From Vibrio sp. CB1-14 (GTDB lineage: Bacteria; Pseudomonadota; Gammaproteobacteria; Enterobacterales; Vibrionaceae), in assembly GCF_040412085.2 (NCBI RefSeq), contig NZ_CP115920.1, forward strand, positions 682,001-746,000: 64,000 nucleotides of DNA. The letters are read 5' to 3'. The notes under the pieces are model-generated. The model ran no database searches and was not told the origin of the DNA. It saw only the letters and a program-made list of their open reading frames with translations. The translations under genes were made by a program, and so were the position numbers. Below are positions 20,383-30,002 of the stretch, piece after piece. Each line of letters opens with the position of its first letter. Position 1 is the first letter of the stretch.

Positions 20383-20511
20383 GGAAAGTTCCTCTTTGCT
20401 TGTTCGGACCAAGTGTGCTGCATTGTACATCTACAAATCGAATCGAGAAGTGTTTTGAGCACATTTTCTCATATTGATACGAGTTTTAGGTACATCTCTA
20501 TTAATTTGGTT

Positions 20512-20550
20512 TTGTCTAATACTTGAACGAAGCACTCAGGTATTAGATAA
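20512..20550. repeat. 15-bp dyad between hemL and erpA
   Basis: TTGTCTAATACTTGA and TCAGGTATTAGATAA pair over 15 positions (two wobble pairs) around a 9-base loop. It lies about 130 bases before hemL and 150 before erpA. The rest of the 317-base gap holds a TACAAT (20574-20579) that could be an erpA -10. It also holds ACTAGGGTTT near 20632-20641, whose complement weakly resembles the CCC half of an IscR type-2 site. Neither is certain. Confidence 0.55.
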
Positions 20551-20699
20551 TCACCGACAATAACTTTACAAAATACAATGATGCTCGGCTAAGTATTGAG
20601 CGCTGTTAATTCATCGCCGCTTGTTTTGAACACTAGGGTTTGCAATGGTCTTGGTTGGTGCAAACAGGCGTTTGAGGCAGAGTAGCAAGAGAGGTTCCT

Positions 20700-21041
20700 G
20701 TGAGTGATGTAGCTATTCCATTAAATTTTTCTGAGGCAGCGGCGACGCGTGTTAATGCGTTGATCGCAGAAGAGGAAAACCCAGAGCTTAAGCTTCGTGT
20801 ATACATCACCGGTGGTGGCTGTAGTGGTTTTCAGTACGGTTTTACCTTTGATGAGAGCGTTAACGACGGTGATACTACCATCGAAAAGTGTGGTGTGACG
20901 CTGGTTGTTGATCCAATGAGTTTGCAATACCTGATTGGTGGCACAGTTGACTATACCGAAGGTCTTGAAGGTTCACGCTTCTTCGTTGATAACCCGAACG
21001 CGACCACAACGTGTGGTTGTGGTGCATCGTTTAGCGTGTAG
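20700..21041 (+). CDS. erpA: Iron-sulfur cluster insertion protein ErpA
   Basis: ErpA is an A-type carrier that hands [4Fe-4S] or [2Fe-2S] clusters to targets such as IspG. It is 113 residues, as in E. coli (114). The three ligand cysteines are in [11 protein letters not shown] (Cys41) and TTCGCGASF (Cys105, Cys107). The start is GTG at 20700, with AAGAGAGG nearby. The gene is monocistronic between the hemL dyad region and its own terminator. E. coli erpA is repressed by IscR; a weak possible half-site is noted upstream. Confidence 0.97.
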   Translation: MSDVAIPLNFSEAAATRVNALIAEEENPELKLRVYITGGGCSGFQYGFTFDESVNDGDTTIEKCGVTLVVDPMSLQYLIGGTVDYTEGLEGSRFFVDNPNATTTCGCGASFSV

Positions 21042-21063
21042 TTCTAAAGAATAAGTTGAAGAG

Positions 21064-21092
21064 AGGCGAACATCTAGTTCGCCTTTTTTTTA
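21064..21092 (+). terminator. Rho-independent terminator after erpA
   Basis: Stem AGGCGAAC / GTTCGCCT with a 5-base loop followed directly by eight T, 23 bases after the erpA stop. Confidence 0.9.
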
Positions 21093-21306
21093 CCTGGAAT
21101 ATCGGAGAGGTTAAAAAACTTCAATAATAAGCAAAATGAATGTTATCTACAAAAGGGGTTTTTGTTACACTCGAGTCAGTAGTCAGCGCACAGTATCTGA
21201 CAGAAAGTTGTCGTTTAGCGATTGATTATTCGTAGTTTTTAAACCGGATGCTGCTCCGCTTCGTAGAAGGTCGGCAGTGTCGGATTACAATAATAGGGAA
21301 ATTATT

Positions 21307-22416
21307 ATGCCAACTACTCAACGTGGCAACTTTCTATCCAAACGTCCTTGGTTAATCTCTTTGGTATGCGTCGTAGCACTCTCCACTTGGCTTGGTCTTG
21401 GGGTTTTAAAGGCTGAAGAAGCGCCAAATCAGAAAAAAGAGCAAATCATTCCACTTGCCCGAGTGGTTTATCAAGAATTTAGCGCAGAAAAGATCGATAA
21501 GAAGATCGATTTATATGGTCGTACAGCACCCGATCGCACTGCTCGGTTGGGCGCTGAAATTGCCGGCAAGATTATCAAGCTCAACGTCGAGAAAGGCGAT
21601 GAGGTGAAAAAAGGGCAGGCGATTGCACAAATTGACAAAGGTGACCTCAATATTCAACTGGAGCGTGCTCAGGCGATGCTCAATGTTAGGCAGCAAGAAT
21701 TTAATGCCTCCAAGTCTTTGAAAAGTAGAGGACTGCAAGGTGAGGTGGCTTACTCGACTGCTGCAGCTAACCTAACCGAAGCTAAAGCGATGGTGAGTGC
21801 AGCGAAACTTGCTCTGCGCAATACTACGGTAACCGCTCCGTTTACCGGCATCGTCGACCATTTGTCGATCGAGCTGGGTGATTTTGTCGGTGTTGGCGAT
21901 CCTGTAGCGACGCTCATTGATTTAGATATTCTAGTCATTGAAGCGGATGTTAGTGAACGTCATATTCAAAAACTCACGCCAAACCAAACCTCTACAATTC
22001 GTTTTGTTGGTGGTGAAGAAGTTACGGGTACGCTGCGTTACATTTCGCGCGTCTCTTCCGTTTCAACCAATACTTTCCCGATTGAAATTGCTGTGCCGAA
22101 TCCAAATCAGCGCATTCCTGCGGGTGTCAGTGCAGAAGTGGAATTGGCATTGGATGAGCAACTGGCGATCAAAATCACGCCAGCAATGTTAGCACTGGAT
22201 GAAATCGGCAATCTAGGTGTGAAAACGCTTAAAGATAATCATGTGGACTTTGTACCCATCCAGTTGGTTAAAGCTGAGCAAGATGGTGTCTGGCTGACCG
22301 GGCTTGGCACTAAGAGTGACATCATCGTCCTTGGACAAGGTTTCGTTCGTCATGGCGATCAGGTCGAAGCCATCAGTGTCGCTGAGGCCAATCAAATCGC
22401 TGAACAGCAGCAATAG
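21307..22416 (+). CDS. vexG: RND efflux periplasmic adaptor (membrane fusion protein)
   Basis: The adaptor joins an inner-membrane RND pump to an outer-membrane channel. A membrane anchor (PWLISLVCVVALSTWLGLG) near residues 15-33 precedes a biotinyl/lipoyl half-motif (GRTAPDRTARLGAEIAGKI), then a helical hairpin (QLERAQAMLNVRQQEF), the second lipoyl half (TTVTAPFTGIVDHL) and beta-barrel/MP domains. The ATG at 21307 is preferred, with AGGGA upstream; a GTG 30 bases earlier is in frame. Its stop lies 8 bases before the pump gene, so the two are cotranscribed. The hemL-erpA-adaptor-pump order matches the vexGH locus of V. cholerae, so the symbol is by synteny. A TTATCT-N17-TACACT promoter is possible near 21150-21175. 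Confidence 0.85.
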   Translation: MPTTQRGNFLSKRPWLISLVCVVALSTWLGLGVLKAEEAPNQKKEQIIPLARVVYQEFSAEKIDKKIDLYGRTAPDRTARLGAEIAGKIIKLNVEKGDEVKKGQAIAQIDKGDLNIQLERAQAMLNVRQQEFNASKSLKSRGLQGEVAYSTAAANLTEAKAMVSAAKLALRNTTVTAPFTGIVDHLSIELGDFVGVGDPVATLIDLDILVIEADVSERHIQKLTPNQTSTIRFVGGEEVTGTLRYISRVSSVSTNTFPIEIAVPNPNQRIPAGVSAEVELALDEQLAIKITPAMLALDEIGNLGVKTLKDNHVDFVPIQLVKAEQDGVWLTGLGTKSDIIVLGQGFVRHGDQVEAISVAEANQIAEQQQ

Positions 22417-22424
22417 GAGGCCGC

Positions 22425-25400
22425 ATGTTTGCATTAATTGATGCGGCGCTGTCGCGCTCTAGAACCATGCTCAGCTTGCTGGCTCTGGTGCTCATTGCCG
22501 GTGTCGTGACTTACAACACTATTCCCAAAGAATCGAGTCCAGATATCACCATCCCAATCATCTATGTGTCTGTGGGTCACCAAGGTATTTCGCCGGATGA
22601 TAGTGAGCGATTGCTCGTCAGACCGCTAGAAAAAGAGTTGCGCTCGATTGAAGGCGTGAAAGAGATGACGGCGGTGGCATCGGAAGGTCACGCCTCAGTA
22701 ACACTTGAATTTAATGTCGGCGTTGATTTGACCAAGGCGATGGCAGACGTACGTGATGCTGTTGACCTTGCTAAGCCTAAGTTGCCAGAAGACAGTGATG
22801 AACCGACAGTTAACGAGGTGACCTTTGCGTCACAGCAACCTGTGCTCTCGGTTGTACTTTACGGCACCGTTCCAGAACGCACCATAGTGCAGCTTGCTCG
22901 CCAGTTGCGTGACAAGCTTGAAAGCTACCGCCAAGTATTGGAGGTAGACATTGCTGGTGACCGTGAAGACATTGTTGAGATTGTGGTCGACCCGCTACTG
23001 ATGGAAAGCTATGGGCTCGACCAAGGTGATATTTACAACCTGATTGCCCTGAACAACCGCGTGGTAGCCGCTGGCTTTGTTGATACCGGTTATGGCCGTT
23101 TTTCGGTCAAAGTACCGTCAGTGTTCAACAGCCTAAAAGATGTGTTGGAGCTGCCTGTTAAGGTGGATGGCAAACAAGTGATCACTTTTGGAGACGTCGC
23201 GACAGTTCGCCGCGCTTTCCGAGACCCTGACAGTTTTGCTCGTCTTGATGGACGCTCTGCAGTGGTATTGGATGTCAAAAAGCGTGCTGGTGAGAACATC
23301 ATTGAAACTGTCTCATTGGTCAAAGAAGTGCTGCGACAAGCTCAGCTTCGTGATGAATGGCCAAACAACCTTCAGGTGAAGTTCACTAAGGATGAATCGA
23401 AAGATGTGAAGATCATGCTCAATGATCTGCAAAACAATATCTTATCAGCAATCATTTTGGTGGTTATTGTTATCATCGCTATCCTTGGTGTTCGCACTGC
23501 GCTATTGGTCGGCATTTCGATTCCTGGCTCGTTCTTGACCGGCCTACTTGTGCTGTCGGTATTTGGCCTTACGGTCAATATCGTTGTACTGTTCTCACTC
23601 ATTATGGCGGTGGGCATGCTGGTCGATGGCGCAATCGTTGTTACCGAATTTGCTGATCGCCGCATGCAAGAAGGGATGGAGCGTAAAGAAGCGTATCGTG
23701 ATGCAGCCAAACGCATGGCTTGGCCGATCACGGCATCCACGGCAACTACCTTGGCTGCGTTTGCACCGCTGCTATTCTGGCCGGATATTACTGGTGAGTT
23801 CATGAAGTACTTGCCGATGACGCTCATTGCAACGCTGACGGCGTCGTTAGTGATGGCACTGCTGTTTGTGCCAGTGCTCGGCGGCCTGATTGGTAAGCCG
23901 CAATATGTTTCACCGACTCAGCAAAAGAAAATGGTGGCGCTGCATGAGGGCGAGTTTGATAAAGCGACCGGTATTACCAAGCTTTACTATCACACCCTAG
24001 ATATTGCTCTTGGCCATCCTTTAAAAGTGCTGCTACTGGCGATTGCAATGGCAATCGGCGTTGGAGTGGCATACAACAAAGCAGGCCTTGGCGCTGAGTT
24101 TTTCCCAGAAGTTGATCCGCCTTACTTTAATGTCAAAGTGCGTTCTCACGGAGACTTGTCTATCAATGAAAAAGACGAGGTGATGCGTGTTGTTGAGAAG
24201 GTGATGCTGGGTCATGATGAGTTTGAAAGTGTTTACACCAAAACAGGCGGTAAAGATGAAATTGGTGTGATTCAAATTACCCCATTGGATTGGCAGTATC
24301 GTCGCAAGGTGCCCGCTATCATCGAAGAGCTTAAGCAAACGACGGATCAGTTTGCGGGGGTAGAGATTGAGTACAAGTTCCCTGATGCAGGCCCCCCGGT
24401 TGAGCATGATTTGGTGGTCGAACTTTCTGCTCGTATTCCTGATGGTTTAGATGCAGCTGCAAAAGAAGTGCGTCGCTGGGCGGATGGCAATGCCAAACTG
24501 ACGAACGTCAGTGACACGTCAAACAAACCAGGGATAGATTGGCAAATTGATATCAGCCGAGATGATGCTGCTCGCTTTGGTGCGGACGCGACACTGGTAG
24601 GTAACACGGTTCAGTTTGTGACCAACGGCCTAAAAATTGGTGATTATCTACCTGACGATTCTACCGAAGAGGTCGATATTTTAGTGCGATTCCCAGAAGA
24701 GCATCGTGATATTGGCCGTTTTGATGAACTTCGCGTTAAGACGCCGGCAGGTCTGGTGCCTATTACCAACTTTGCTGAAATCACACCAGAGCAGAAGCAA
24801 GACACCATTAACCGTTTAGATGGCGTGCGCGTTATCAATGTCAAAGCCGACATGGCGGATGGCTACAATCTCGCGGTTGAGCTACCAGGCTTTATGGAGC
24901 AGCTCAACCAGATTGAACTGCCAAGTGGTGTTGAGTTTGTTATCAAAGGTCAAAATGAAGAGCAGAAGAATTCATCGGAGTTCCTGCAAAGTGCCTTTAT
25001 GGTCGCTCTGGCCGTCATGGCGCTAATCTTGATCACTCAATTCAATAGCTTCTATCAAGCGCTATTGATCTTGAGTGCAGTGATTTTTTCAACCGTGGGA
25101 GTGTTTGCGGGTCTATTGGTGTTCCAGCGTCCATTTGGCATCATCATGTCAGGCATCGGTGTTATCGCGCTAGCGGGGATTGTGGTTAATAACAACATCG
25201 TACTGATTGATACCTATAACCAGCTGATTAAGCGCGGTTTGGATAAGCGTGAAGCGATCTTAAGAACGGGTGTACAGCGTTTGCGTCCGGTAATGCTCAC
25301 CACGGTGACCACGATTTTGGGTTTGATGCCTATGGTGCTGGAGATGAACGTCGACCTCATCAATCAAAAAATTGAGTTTGGCGCACCAAGCACTCAGTGG

Positions 25401-25586
25401 TGGTCACAGCTTGCAACCGCGGTAGCGGGCGGCTTGGCGTTTGCTACGGTATTGACCTTAGTATTAACGCCGTGTTTGCTGATGTTAGGTAAAACAGAAC
25501 AGCAAAAACAGCAGCCGTCGATGTTGCGACGCACGTTACGACGATTGAGGTCGAAACCTGTAAAAAAGCCCGTTGAAGCGGCCTAG
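22425..25586 (+). CDS. vexH: RND efflux pump inner-membrane permease
   Basis: A 1053-residue proton-driven pump with the RND architecture: 12 spans with large periplasmic loops after spans 1 and 7. The N-terminus (LIDAALSRSRTMLSLLALVLIAG) and the SSPDITIP segment are typical. In span 4 the sequence reads AVGMLVDGAIVVTEFADRRMQEG, so the first of the two proton-relay aspartates of AcrB (407/408) is kept and the second is Gly. The C-terminal repeat ends in a basic tail. An AGGAGG site precedes the ATG. V. cholerae VexGH exports bile acids and detergents; the substrate here is inferred by synteny only. Its outer-membrane channel (TolC type) is elsewhere. Confidence 0.87.
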   Translation: MFALIDAALSRSRTMLSLLALVLIAGVVTYNTIPKESSPDITIPIIYVSVGHQGISPDDSERLLVRPLEKELRSIEGVKEMTAVASEGHASVTLEFNVGVDLTKAMADVRDAVDLAKPKLPEDSDEPTVNEVTFASQQPVLSVVLYGTVPERTIVQLARQLRDKLESYRQVLEVDIAGDREDIVEIVVDPLLMESYGLDQGDIYNLIALNNRVVAAGFVDTGYGRFSVKVPSVFNSLKDVLELPVKVDGKQVITFGDVATVRRAFRDPDSFARLDGRSAVVLDVKKRAGENIIETVSLVKEVLRQAQLRDEWPNNLQVKFTKDESKDVKIMLNDLQNNILSAIILVVIVIIAILGVRTALLVGISIPGSFLTGLLVLSVFGLTVNIVVLFSLIMAVGMLVDGAIVVTEFADRRMQEGMERKEAYRDAAKRMAWPITASTATTLAAFAPLLFWPDITGEFMKYLPMTLIATLTASLVMALLFVPVLGGLIGKPQYVSPTQQKKMVALHEGEFDKATGITKLYYHTLDIALGHPLKVLLLAIAMAIGVGVAYNKAGLGAEFFPEVDPPYFNVKVRSHGDLSINEKDEVMRVVEKVMLGHDEFESVYTKTGGKDEIGVIQITPLDWQYRRKVPAIIEELKQTTDQFAGVEIEYKFPDAGPPVEHDLVVELSARIPDGLDAAAKEVRRWADGNAKLTNVSDTSNKPGIDWQIDISRDDAARFGADATLVGNTVQFVTNGLKIGDYLPDDSTEEVDILVRFPEEHRDIGRFDELRVKTPAGLVPITNFAEITPEQKQDTINRLDGVRVINVKADMADGYNLAVELPGFMEQLNQIELPSGVEFVIKGQNEEQKNSSEFLQSAFMVALAVMALILITQFNSFYQALLILSAVIFSTVGVFAGLLVFQRPFGIIMSGIGVIALAGIVVNNNIVLIDTYNQLIKRGLDKREAILRTGVQRLRPVMLTTVTTILGLMPMVLEMNVDLINQKIEFGAPSTQWWSQLATAVAGGLAFATVLTLVLTPCLLMLGKTEQQKQQPSMLRRTLRRLRSKPVKKPVEAA

Positions 25587-25592
25587 TGAATC

Positions 25593-25628
25593 AAAGCCCC
25601 ATTATTTAACAAAATATGGGGTTTTTTT
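25593..25628 (+). terminator. Rho-independent terminator after the RND pump
   Basis: CCCCAT pairs with ATGGGG around an AT-rich loop and is followed by seven T, just after the permease stop. Confidence 0.75.
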
Positions 25629-26005
25629 ATTAATTTCCCCTAGTGATTTCGAGTGAGCAATCAGAATTGCTGATAAGTTTTTGCCAGTTTTTGATAAATT
25701 AGGCAGTATTTAACTCTGAATTTTATTTGATACTAGGTTATTGGTTTGGTTTTGTTTCTCTGGGTAAGACAAATGTTGGCAAACCTATCATTTCGAAGGT
25801 AAGTGTGTTTTTTGCAGCCTTTGTCGGGTTAGATCTTGTGCAAAGAAAGCGTTACAGTTGTTGCGTAAACATATTGCTTGTTATGACAAGCTATGTGACA
25901 TAGCTGAAAAGTGAGTAGTTTCGATTTAGGCTACGAATAAGACCTAACTATGTAATGCCAGCTCAGCAACAACCTGATTGTTGAAGTAACTGGTAAGGAG
26001 ACAAT
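25629..26005 (+). other. ilvI upstream region with tandem small inverted repeats
   Basis: AT-rich 377-base non-coding stretch. Two adjoining dyads are seen: GCTTGT-TATG-ACAAGC near 25876-25891 and AGCTATG-TGA-CATAGCT (25889-25905). A third hairpin, CAACAA-5-TTGTTG (25967-25983), sits just before the AAGGAG ribosome site. No leader peptide rich in Ile/Val/Leu codons was found, so attenuation of the ilvGMEDA kind is not supported; E. coli ilvIH is controlled by Lrp binding instead. A clear sigma-70 promoter could not be assigned. Confidence 0.5.
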
Positions 26006-27742
26006 ATGGCAGATTCAACCCCAGAAATGCTATCTGGTGCAGAGATGATCGTTCAATCTTTGATTGACGAAGGTGTACAACAAATCTTTGGTTACCCAGG
26101 TGGTTCCGTTCTTGATATCTACGATGCGCTGCATGAAAAGCGCGAGAATATCCAACACGTCCTCGTTCGCCACGAACAAGCCGCGACACACATGGCTGAT
26201 GGTTACGCACGTGCTACCGGTAAGCCGGGTGTGGTACTTGTGTGTTCAGGTCCTGGTGCGACCAACACCATTACCGGTATCGCTACCGCTTACATGGACT
26301 CGATCCCTATGGTGGTGCTCTCTGGTAACGTACCGAACAATCTGATCGGTAATGATGCGTTCCAAGAGTGTGATATGGTCGGTGTATCCCGTCCGGTGGT
26401 TAAGCACAGTTTCCTATTGCAACGTGCTGAAGATATCCCTGAAACGCTGAAAAAAGCCTTCTATATCGCGTCTACTGGCCGCCCAGGTCCGGTTGTTGTT
26501 GATATTCCGAAGGATGTCATGAATCCGCAGATCAAGTTCCCTTACGAGTACCCTGAAACCGTTAAGATGCGCTCATACAATCCGACGACATCGGGTCATA
26601 AAGGGCAAATCAAAAAAGCGCTAAAAGCGATTTTAGAAGCGAAGAAACCTGTTTTGTATGTGGGTGGTGGTGCCATCATGTCTGAGGCAGACCAACACAT
26701 CATTAAGCTGGCTGAAACGTTGAACCTACCCGTCATCAGCACGTTGATGGGTTTGGGTGCGTTTCCTGGCACACATAAAAACGCATTAGGTATGCTGGGT
26801 ATGCATGGTACTTACGAAGCCAACCTTGCGATGCATAATGCTGACCTTATTTTTGGTGTTGGTGTTCGTTTTGACGACCGTACCACCAACAACCTCGACA
26901 AGTACTGCCCAAATGCCAAGGTAGTACATATTGATATCGACCCTTCTTCGATCTCGAAAAACGTACGCGCTGATTTGCCGATTGTTGGCTCTGCGGATGT
27001 GATTCTAGAGACCATGTTGAAACTTCTGGTAGAGCAGGGTGGCACCAATGATGAAGCTGCGCTTAATGCTTGGTGGGATGATATTGCTTCTTGGAAAGAG
27101 CGTAACTGTCTTGGTTACGAAACCTCGGAAGAGCGTATTAAGCCACAGCAGGTCATTGAAGTGCTGCACAAGCTGACGGGCGGTGACGCGTTTGTGGCAT
27201 CCGATGTGGGTCAGCACCAAATGTTTGCTGCGCTCTACTATCCGTTTAATAAGCCACGCCGCTGGATCAACTCAGGTGGTCTTGGCACCATGGGCTTTGG
27301 CTTCCCTGCAGCGATTGGGGTGAAGTTTGCTTACCCAGATGAAGAGGTGGTGTGTGTCACCGGTGATGGCAGTATTCAGATGAACATTCAAGAGCTGTCG
27401 ACGGCTATGCAATACGATGTGCCGGTTAAAATAATCAACCTCAACAACCGTTTCTTAGGGATGGTAAAACAGTGGCAGGATATTATTTATCAGGGTCGTC
27501 ACTCTAACTCCTACATGGATTCGGTGCCTGACTTTGCTGCTATTGCTGAAGCTTATGGCCACGTAGGTATTCGCATTTCCAACCCAAGCGAACTTGAATC
27601 TGGTCTGAAGAAAGCGCTAGAGATGAAAGATCGCCTCGTGTTCGTTGATATCAATGTAGATGAAACAGAGCACGTTTACCCGATGCAAATCAAAGGGGAA
27701 GGTATGGATAAGATGTGGCTAAGTAAGACGGAGAGAACCTAA
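26006..27742 (+). CDS. ilvI: Acetolactate synthase III, large catalytic subunit
   Basis: The enzyme condenses two pyruvates (or pyruvate and 2-ketobutyrate) to start valine, leucine and isoleucine synthesis, using thiamine diphosphate, FAD and Mg2+. The opening [18 protein letters not shown] and [12 protein letters not shown] (catalytic Glu57), [15 protein letters not shown], and [10 protein letters not shown] all match IlvI more closely than IlvB or IlvG. The ThDP motif runs from [12 protein letters not shown] to NNRFLGM. Length is 578 (E. coli 574). AAGGAG stands 7 bases before the ATG. The small subunit begins one base after this stop. Confidence 0.97.
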   Translation: MADSTPEMLSGAEMIVQSLIDEGVQQIFGYPGGSVLDIYDALHEKRENIQHVLVRHEQAATHMADGYARATGKPGVVLVCSGPGATNTITGIATAYMDSIPMVVLSGNVPNNLIGNDAFQECDMVGVSRPVVKHSFLLQRAEDIPETLKKAFYIASTGRPGPVVVDIPKDVMNPQIKFPYEYPETVKMRSYNPTTSGHKGQIKKALKAILEAKKPVLYVGGGAIMSEADQHIIKLAETLNLPVISTLMGLGAFPGTHKNALGMLGMHGTYEANLAMHNADLIFGVGVRFDDRTTNNLDKYCPNAKVVHIDIDPSSISKNVRADLPIVGSADVILETMLKLLVEQGGTNDEAALNAWWDDIASWKERNCLGYETSEERIKPQQVIEVLHKLTGGDAFVASDVGQHQMFAALYYPFNKPRRWINSGGLGTMGFGFPAAIGVKFAYPDEEVVCVTGDGSIQMNIQELSTAMQYDVPVKIINLNNRFLGMVKQWQDIIYQGRHSNSYMDSVPDFAAIAEAYGHVGIRISNPSELESGLKKALEMKDRLVFVDINVDETEHVYPMQIKGEGMDKMWLSKTERT

Positions 27743-27743
27743 T

Positions 27744-28238
27744 ATGAGACATATCATTTCGCTACTATTGGAAAACCAGCCGGGTGCTCTTTCTCGAGTG
27801 GTTGGCCTGTTCTCTCAGCGCGGCTACAACATCGAATCACTCAACGTATCGCCAACCGATGATGAGACGTTATCACGCCTTAACATCACCACAGAATCGG
27901 ATAAAATGGAGCTTGAGCAGATCCAAAAGCACCTGCATAAGCTGATTGATGTCCTTAAGGTTCAGGAAGTGACTGAGTTTGAGCACATTGAGCGCGAGCT
28001 AATGATGGTTAAAGTCAAAGCGAGCGGTTTTGCGCGTGCAGAAGTGAAGCGTACGGCGGATATCTTTCGTGGCCAGATTGTTGATGTCACTTCGTCGCAA
28101 TATACGGTTCAACTTGCAGGCACGGCTGAAAAGCTTGATGCGTTTGTGTCAGCGCTATCAGAAGTGACGGATGTGGTAGAAGTGGCTCGAAGCGGTATTG
28201 TAGGCATTGCTCGTGGTGAGCGTGCGCTAAAGCCATAA
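27744..28238 (+). CDS. ilvH: Acetolactate synthase III, small regulatory subunit
   Basis: IlvH activates the catalytic subunit and confers valine feedback inhibition. Its N-terminal ACT domain has LLENQPGALSRVVGLFSQRGYNIESL, with the valine-site glycine in PGALSR retained. The C-terminal half has KVKASGFARAEVKR and EIFRGQI-like sequence (DIFRGQIVDVT). Length 164 against 163 in E. coli. A GGAGAG ribosome site overlaps the end of ilvI, so the two are translated from one message, giving near-equal subunits. A terminator follows 26 bases later. Confidence 0.97.
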   Translation: MRHIISLLLENQPGALSRVVGLFSQRGYNIESLNVSPTDDETLSRLNITTESDKMELEQIQKHLHKLIDVLKVQEVTEFEHIERELMMVKVKASGFARAEVKRTADIFRGQIVDVTSSQYTVQLAGTAEKLDAFVSALSEVTDVVEVARSGIVGIARGERALKP

Positions 28239-28263
28239 GCCAATTAAGCTATTGATTAAAAAC

Positions 28264-28289
28264 AAGGCCAGTCAAGTGACTGGCCTTTT
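28264..28289 (+). terminator. Rho-independent terminator after ilvH
   Basis: AAGGCCAGTC / GACTGGCCTT stem with a 4-base loop and TTTT tail; lies between convergent ilvH and dolP and may serve both. Confidence 0.82.
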
Positions 28290-28319
28290 GCTTTGCTCGG
28301 GTTCATTGACCTAAGAAGG

Positions 28320-29015
28320 TTAACCTTCGATTTCCACAAAAGGAGCAGGCTCTTCGATGATTGGCTTCATCTCCTCTTCTTGTTGAGGTTGCTCTGCTGG
28401 TGGCGCTGGCTGTTCAGGCTCGGCTTCTGTGTTGAGCTTTTCTTGTTGCTCACTGAATTGGAACGCACGGATCACCTGTTTTACGCCGGATACATTTCTG
28501 GCGATTTCTGTGGCCACATCGGCGTGCTCTTTAGACACATAACCCAGTAGAAACACTTCACTGTCTTCAGTGATGACTTTGATTTTGACGCCGTTGAGTC
28601 TTTCGTCGGTCAAGAGCGCTGACTTGACCTTCGTCGTCAACCAGCTGTCATTGCTGATTTGCGTGAAGCTAAGTGGCTGCTTAACGCGGACTTGGTTGTA
28701 GACAATTTTTACGCCATTAAGACCTTTAACTTGGTTTTCAAGCTGGCTACGAAGCGCTTCCGTATTCGCCTGTCCCATCAGCACGACAGTACCACGCTGT
28801 GAGCTGGCAACGACGCGCACGTTGCTAACATAGGGCGCTTTGTTACCCATACCAGCTACTTCTGACTCAAGGGCACTGTCATTCCAAATCTCTTTTGCGC
28901 TGCGCGTATCGGTGACGAGGTTTACCGTCGTCGCAGCACCTGCTACAAATAGACCGGCACAGCCCGAAAGGAACATACTGGCCATGAGCAGTGCCATTAC
29001 TTTATACATCTTCAT
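28320..29015 (-). CDS. dolP: Outer-membrane lipoprotein DolP (BON domains)
   Basis: DolP (YraP) is an outer-membrane lipoprotein with two BON domains that binds anionic phospholipid, localises to the division site and supports envelope integrity. The lipobox is LSGC (mature Cys about 19). BON1 (about 45-110) contains GTVVLMGQANT. BON2 (about 122-190) contains ERLNGVKIKVITEDSEVFLLGYV. Residues after about 195 form a Pro/Glu/Gln-rich tail (PEQPAPPAEQPQQEEE) that E. coli YraP (191 aa) lacks; length here is 231. It is the last gene of the lpoA-yraN-diaA-dolP block, four bases after the diaA stop, with AGAG as weak Shine-Dalgarno. Confidence 0.93.
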   Translation of the reverse strand: MKMYKVMALLMASMFLSGCAGLFVAGAATTVNLVTDTRSAKEIWNDSALESEVAGMGNKAPYVSNVRVVASSQRGTVVLMGQANTEALRSQLENQVKGLNGVKIVYNQVRVKQPLSFTQISNDSWLTTKVKSALLTDERLNGVKIKVITEDSEVFLLGYVSKEHADVATEIARNVSGVKQVIRAFQFSEQQEKLNTEAEPEQPAPPAEQPQQEEEMKPIIEEPAPFVEIEG

Positions 29016-29019
29016 AATG

Positions 29020-29610
29020 TTACTCTTCGTGAGATGGGAATAGCACTTGGTCGATGAGATCGCACAAGCAGTGGAGTGTCACCATGTGGACTTCATGAAT
29101 GCGTGAGGTTCGTTGAGATGGGATACGTATTTCCACATCGTTTTCGCCCAATAAGCCGGCCATTTCGCCACCATCTTTGCCGGTAAAGGCAATGATGGTC
29201 ATATCTCGAGTCACAGCCGCTTCCATCGCTTTAATGACGTTTTTGCTGTTCCCGCTGGTTGAAATTGCCAACAAGATATCGTTAGTTTGGCCGAAGGCGC
29301 GCACTTGTTTGGCAAAGATATCTTCAAAGTTGTAGTCGTTCGCCACTGCGGTCATGGTGGTGCTGTCAGCAGTCAGTGTCATTGCAGGCAGACTTGGACG
29401 TTCGGTTTCAAAACGGTTCAGTAGGCATGAGACAAATTGCTGAGCGTTGGACGCTGACCCGCCGTTACCGCAGCACAGAATTTTGTTGCCATTGAGCAGT
29501 GTTGCGACCATTGCTTGTGCAGCGTGAGTGATGGCGTCTGGCAGCGCTTCGGCGGCGGCGATTTGAATTTGGATGCTTTCAGTAAAACTTTCTTTGATGC
29601 TATCGCGCAT
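29020..29610 (-). CDS. diaA: DnaA initiator-associating protein DiaA (SIS domain)
   Basis: DiaA is a tetrameric SIS-domain protein that binds DnaA and promotes its assembly at oriC. The SIS core is seen as [36 protein letters not shown] and IAFTGKDGG. The C-terminal [19 protein letters not shown] closes the fold. Length is 196, as in E. coli. It is related to GmhA (sedoheptulose-7-phosphate isomerase), but its place between yraN and dolP identifies DiaA. It follows yraN by two bases and precedes dolP by four. Confidence 0.95.
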   Translation of the reverse strand: MRDSIKESFTESIQIQIAAAEALPDAITHAAQAMVATLLNGNKILCCGNGGSASNAQQFVSCLLNRFETERPSLPAMTLTADSTTMTAVANDYNFEDIFAKQVRAFGQTNDILLAISTSGNSKNVIKAMEAAVTRDMTIIAFTGKDGGEMAGLLGENDVEIRIPSQRTSRIHEVHMVTLHCLCDLIDQVLFPSHEE

Positions 29611-29612
29611 GG

Positions 29613-30002
29613 TTATCCTTGAGTGATGGCGTTTTTTATCCAGTTGATGTCGTTGCCTTGTTCGTGAATGGCAACCACATCAAATCGAAATTCGGTCTCG
29701 TATGGCGATAGGCCATTTTTGAGAAGCCACAGTGTGGCGGCTTTTTCGAGCTTTTTTGCTTTGGCTCGCGTCACCATTTCTTGGGCGCTACCATAACATT
29801 GATTGCGTCGGTATTTGACCTCCACAAACACAATGCTCGATTTATCTTGCATGATCAGGTCAACTTCACCGCATTTTACCGTGAAGTTTTCTGATAGAGG
29901 AACCAAGCCCTGACGACCGAGATAGTCTTTGGCCAGTTCCTCATAACGTTTTCCAACGGCGCGTTTACTCGCTGATTGGCGTTTCCACGGCAGTAGTGTC
30001 AT
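29613..30002 (-). CDS. yraN: UPF0102 family protein YraN
   Basis: A 129-residue protein of the UPF0102 family, which has an endonuclease-like (PD-(D/E)XK / Holliday-resolvase) fold; function is not established. Motifs are [36 protein letters not shown] (the E...D...E-x-K pattern), and FRFDVVAI. Its start overlaps the 3' end of lpoA by 38 bases in another frame. The overlap carries only variable N-terminal residues, and no internal ATG exists before the conserved part. It is the second gene of the four-gene block. Confidence 0.92.
   Translation of the reverse strand: MTLLPWKRQSASKRAVGKRYEELAKDYLGRQGLVPLSENFTVKCGEVDLIMQDKSSIVFVEVKYRRNQCYGSAQEMVTRAKAKKLEKAATLWLLKNGLSPYETEFRFDVVAIHEQGNDINWIKNAITQG

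Noticed and set aside
20383..20430. 16-codon N-terminal extension of hemL
   Set aside because: Not in the family, and the ribosome site fits the ATG at 20382.
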